Shown piece after piece: positions 4,882 to 5,645 of a DNA stretch of 5,645 nt (position 1 is the first letter of the stretch; every line of letters begins with the position of its first letter). The DNA is from Friedmanniella sp. (lineage in GTDB: Bacteria; Actinomycetota; Actinomycetes; Propionibacteriales; Propionibacteriaceae). The notes beneath the pieces were generated by a model that saw only the letters and a program-made list of their open reading frames with translations, searched no databases and was not told the origin of the DNA. The position numbers and the translations under genes were made by a program. Where the stretch lies: the NCBI GenBank assembly GCA_025964935.1, contig JAOPXW010000303.1:1-5645 (forward strand), read 5' to 3'.

Positions 4882-5645
4882 ATGTCGAAGCTCACCACCT
4901 CCCAGCAGACCGAGAAGCTCGAGGAGCATCTCAGCTCGCTGGACAAGCTGCCGCGCCGCACCGTGCTCGGGTACGGGGCCGGCGATTTCGGCTTCAACCT
5001 GGCCTTCAGCCTCAGCACCTCGTTCCTGCTCTACTACTACACCGACGTGGCCGGCATCTCCGCCGCCGCCGTCGGCACGATGTTCCTCGTCGTCCGGCTC
5101 TGGGACGCGGTCGCCGACCTGATCGCCGGTCGGGCCGTGGACAAGACGATGACCCGCTGGGGCAAGTTCCGGCCGTTCCTGATGTTCGGCGCGGTGCCGC
5201 TGCTCTTCATGAGCTTCCTGGTCTTCCACGTGCCGTCCAGCTTCAGCGCCGGCAACAAGCTGATCTACGCGTACGCCACCTACGCCGTCCTCGGTCTGGT
5301 CTACTCCCTGGTCAACATCCCGTACGGCTCGCTCGCCTCCGCCGTCACCCAGTCCGTGCACGAGCGGGCCAAGCTGGTCGCGGCCCGGGCCTTCGGCGCG
5401 GCCATCGGCGGCGTCGTCCTGACCTTCGTCATCGGTAACATGATCAACGACCTGAAGGGCGAGAAGAAGAGCATCGCCAGCCCCGAGGACCTGCTGGCCT
5501 ACCAGGCGCAGGTGCAGGGCGCGTTCACCAAGATCACCCTCGCCTTCATCGTCGTCGGCACCCTCGCGTTCCTGTTCACCGCGTACACCTGCCGGGAGAA
5601 GGTCATCCGCACCCAGCCCCGGGTCAGCGTCCGCGAGACCGTCGA
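4882..5645 (+). CDS. uidB: GPH-family glycoside/glucuronide:cation symporter, UidB-like (3' end cut by the window)
   Basis: The first 254 residues are present, out of about 460-470 expected. The protein belongs to the glycoside-pentoside-hexuronide:cation symporter family within the major facilitator superfamily. It resembles E. coli UidB closely over LLYYYTDVAG (49-58), GTMFLVVRLWDAVADLIAGR (65-84), TRWGKFRPFLMFG (91-103) and YSLVNIPYGSLA (141-152). Asp75 and Asp79 and the WGKFRP loop are family hallmarks; the acidic residues are thought to take part in cation coupling. Probable membrane segments lie at about 29-52, 61-84, 97-117, 126-146, 166-187 and 214-236. It would import beta-glucuronides across the cytoplasmic membrane for UidA. 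The N-terminus has about 18 extra charged residues compared with E. coli UidB. It lies on the same strand as the LacI-type gene and is probably co-transcribed with it, or has its own promoter in the gap. Glucuronide specificity is inferred from sequence and from the neighbouring uidA. Confidence 0.92.
   Translation, partial: MSKLTTSQQTEKLEEHLSSLDKLPRRTVLGYGAGDFGFNLAFSLSTSFLLYYYTDVAGISAAAVGTMFLVVRLWDAVADLIAGRAVDKTMTRWGKFRPFLMFGAVPLLFMSFLVFHVPSSFSAGNKLIYAYATYAVLGLVYSLVNIPYGSLASAVTQSVHERAKLVAARAFGAAIGGVVLTFVIGNMINDLKGEKKSIASPEDLLAYQAQVQGAFTKITLAFIVVGTLAFLFTAYTCREKVIRTQPRVSVRETV

Noticed and set aside
3651..5018. A 455-codon minus-strand open frame opposite the LacI-type gene
   Set aside because: It is an antisense artefact of high GC content; the plus strand carries an unambiguous LacI-family protein.
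1..5645. CRISPR array, tRNA, rRNA, toxin-antitoxin, phage or defence genes
   Set aside because: No regularly spaced repeats, no tRNA-like cloverleaf and no related protein motifs were seen on either strand.

Overview
The window comes from a high-GC Gram-positive bacterium, most likely an actinomycete. Supporting signs are the strong G/C bias at third codon positions, strong AGGAG-type ribosome binding sites, and a TGC-TAGCGT type -10 element. The sequence alone does not fix the genus. It is densely coded, with six protein genes, two of them cut by the window edges. No RNA gene, transposase, CRISPR array or phage gene is visible, and no stretch over 300 bases lacks a gene.

Left part (1-1723, all plus strand). 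The window opens with the last 43 codons of a zinc-type alcohol dehydrogenase, followed by a GC-rich hairpin. Next is a complete short-chain dehydrogenase/reductase (307-1035) whose active site resembles mammalian L-xylulose/dicarbonyl reductase (DCXR). A strong imperfect palindrome follows its stop codon. The third gene (1172-1723) is a small RibD_C/dihydrofolate-reductase-fold protein of unknown role.

Right part (1777-5645). This is a beta-glucuronide utilisation locus. On the minus strand lies a full-length glycoside hydrolase family 2 beta-glucuronidase (uidA-like, 1777-3558) that converges on the DHFR-like gene. Diverging from it are a LacI-family regulator (3675-4784) and, 97 bases further on, the start of a UidB-like GPH-family sugar:cation symporter (4882 to the window end). 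The probable working model is that UidB imports glucuronides, cytoplasmic UidA releases glucuronate and the aglycone, and the LacI-type protein represses both arms from the shared 116-base intergenic region until an inducer binds. That region holds candidate overlapping divergent promoters and two weak operator-like dyads.

Compared with the E. coli uidRABC operon, the enzyme and transporter are conserved, but the TetR-type UidR is replaced by a LacI-type protein and the arrangement is divergent. No wholly new system is evident. The most interesting points are this regulatory replacement, the regulator's unusual N-terminus and hinge, the palindrome at 1046-1099, and the DCXR-like reductase beside a glucuronidase.
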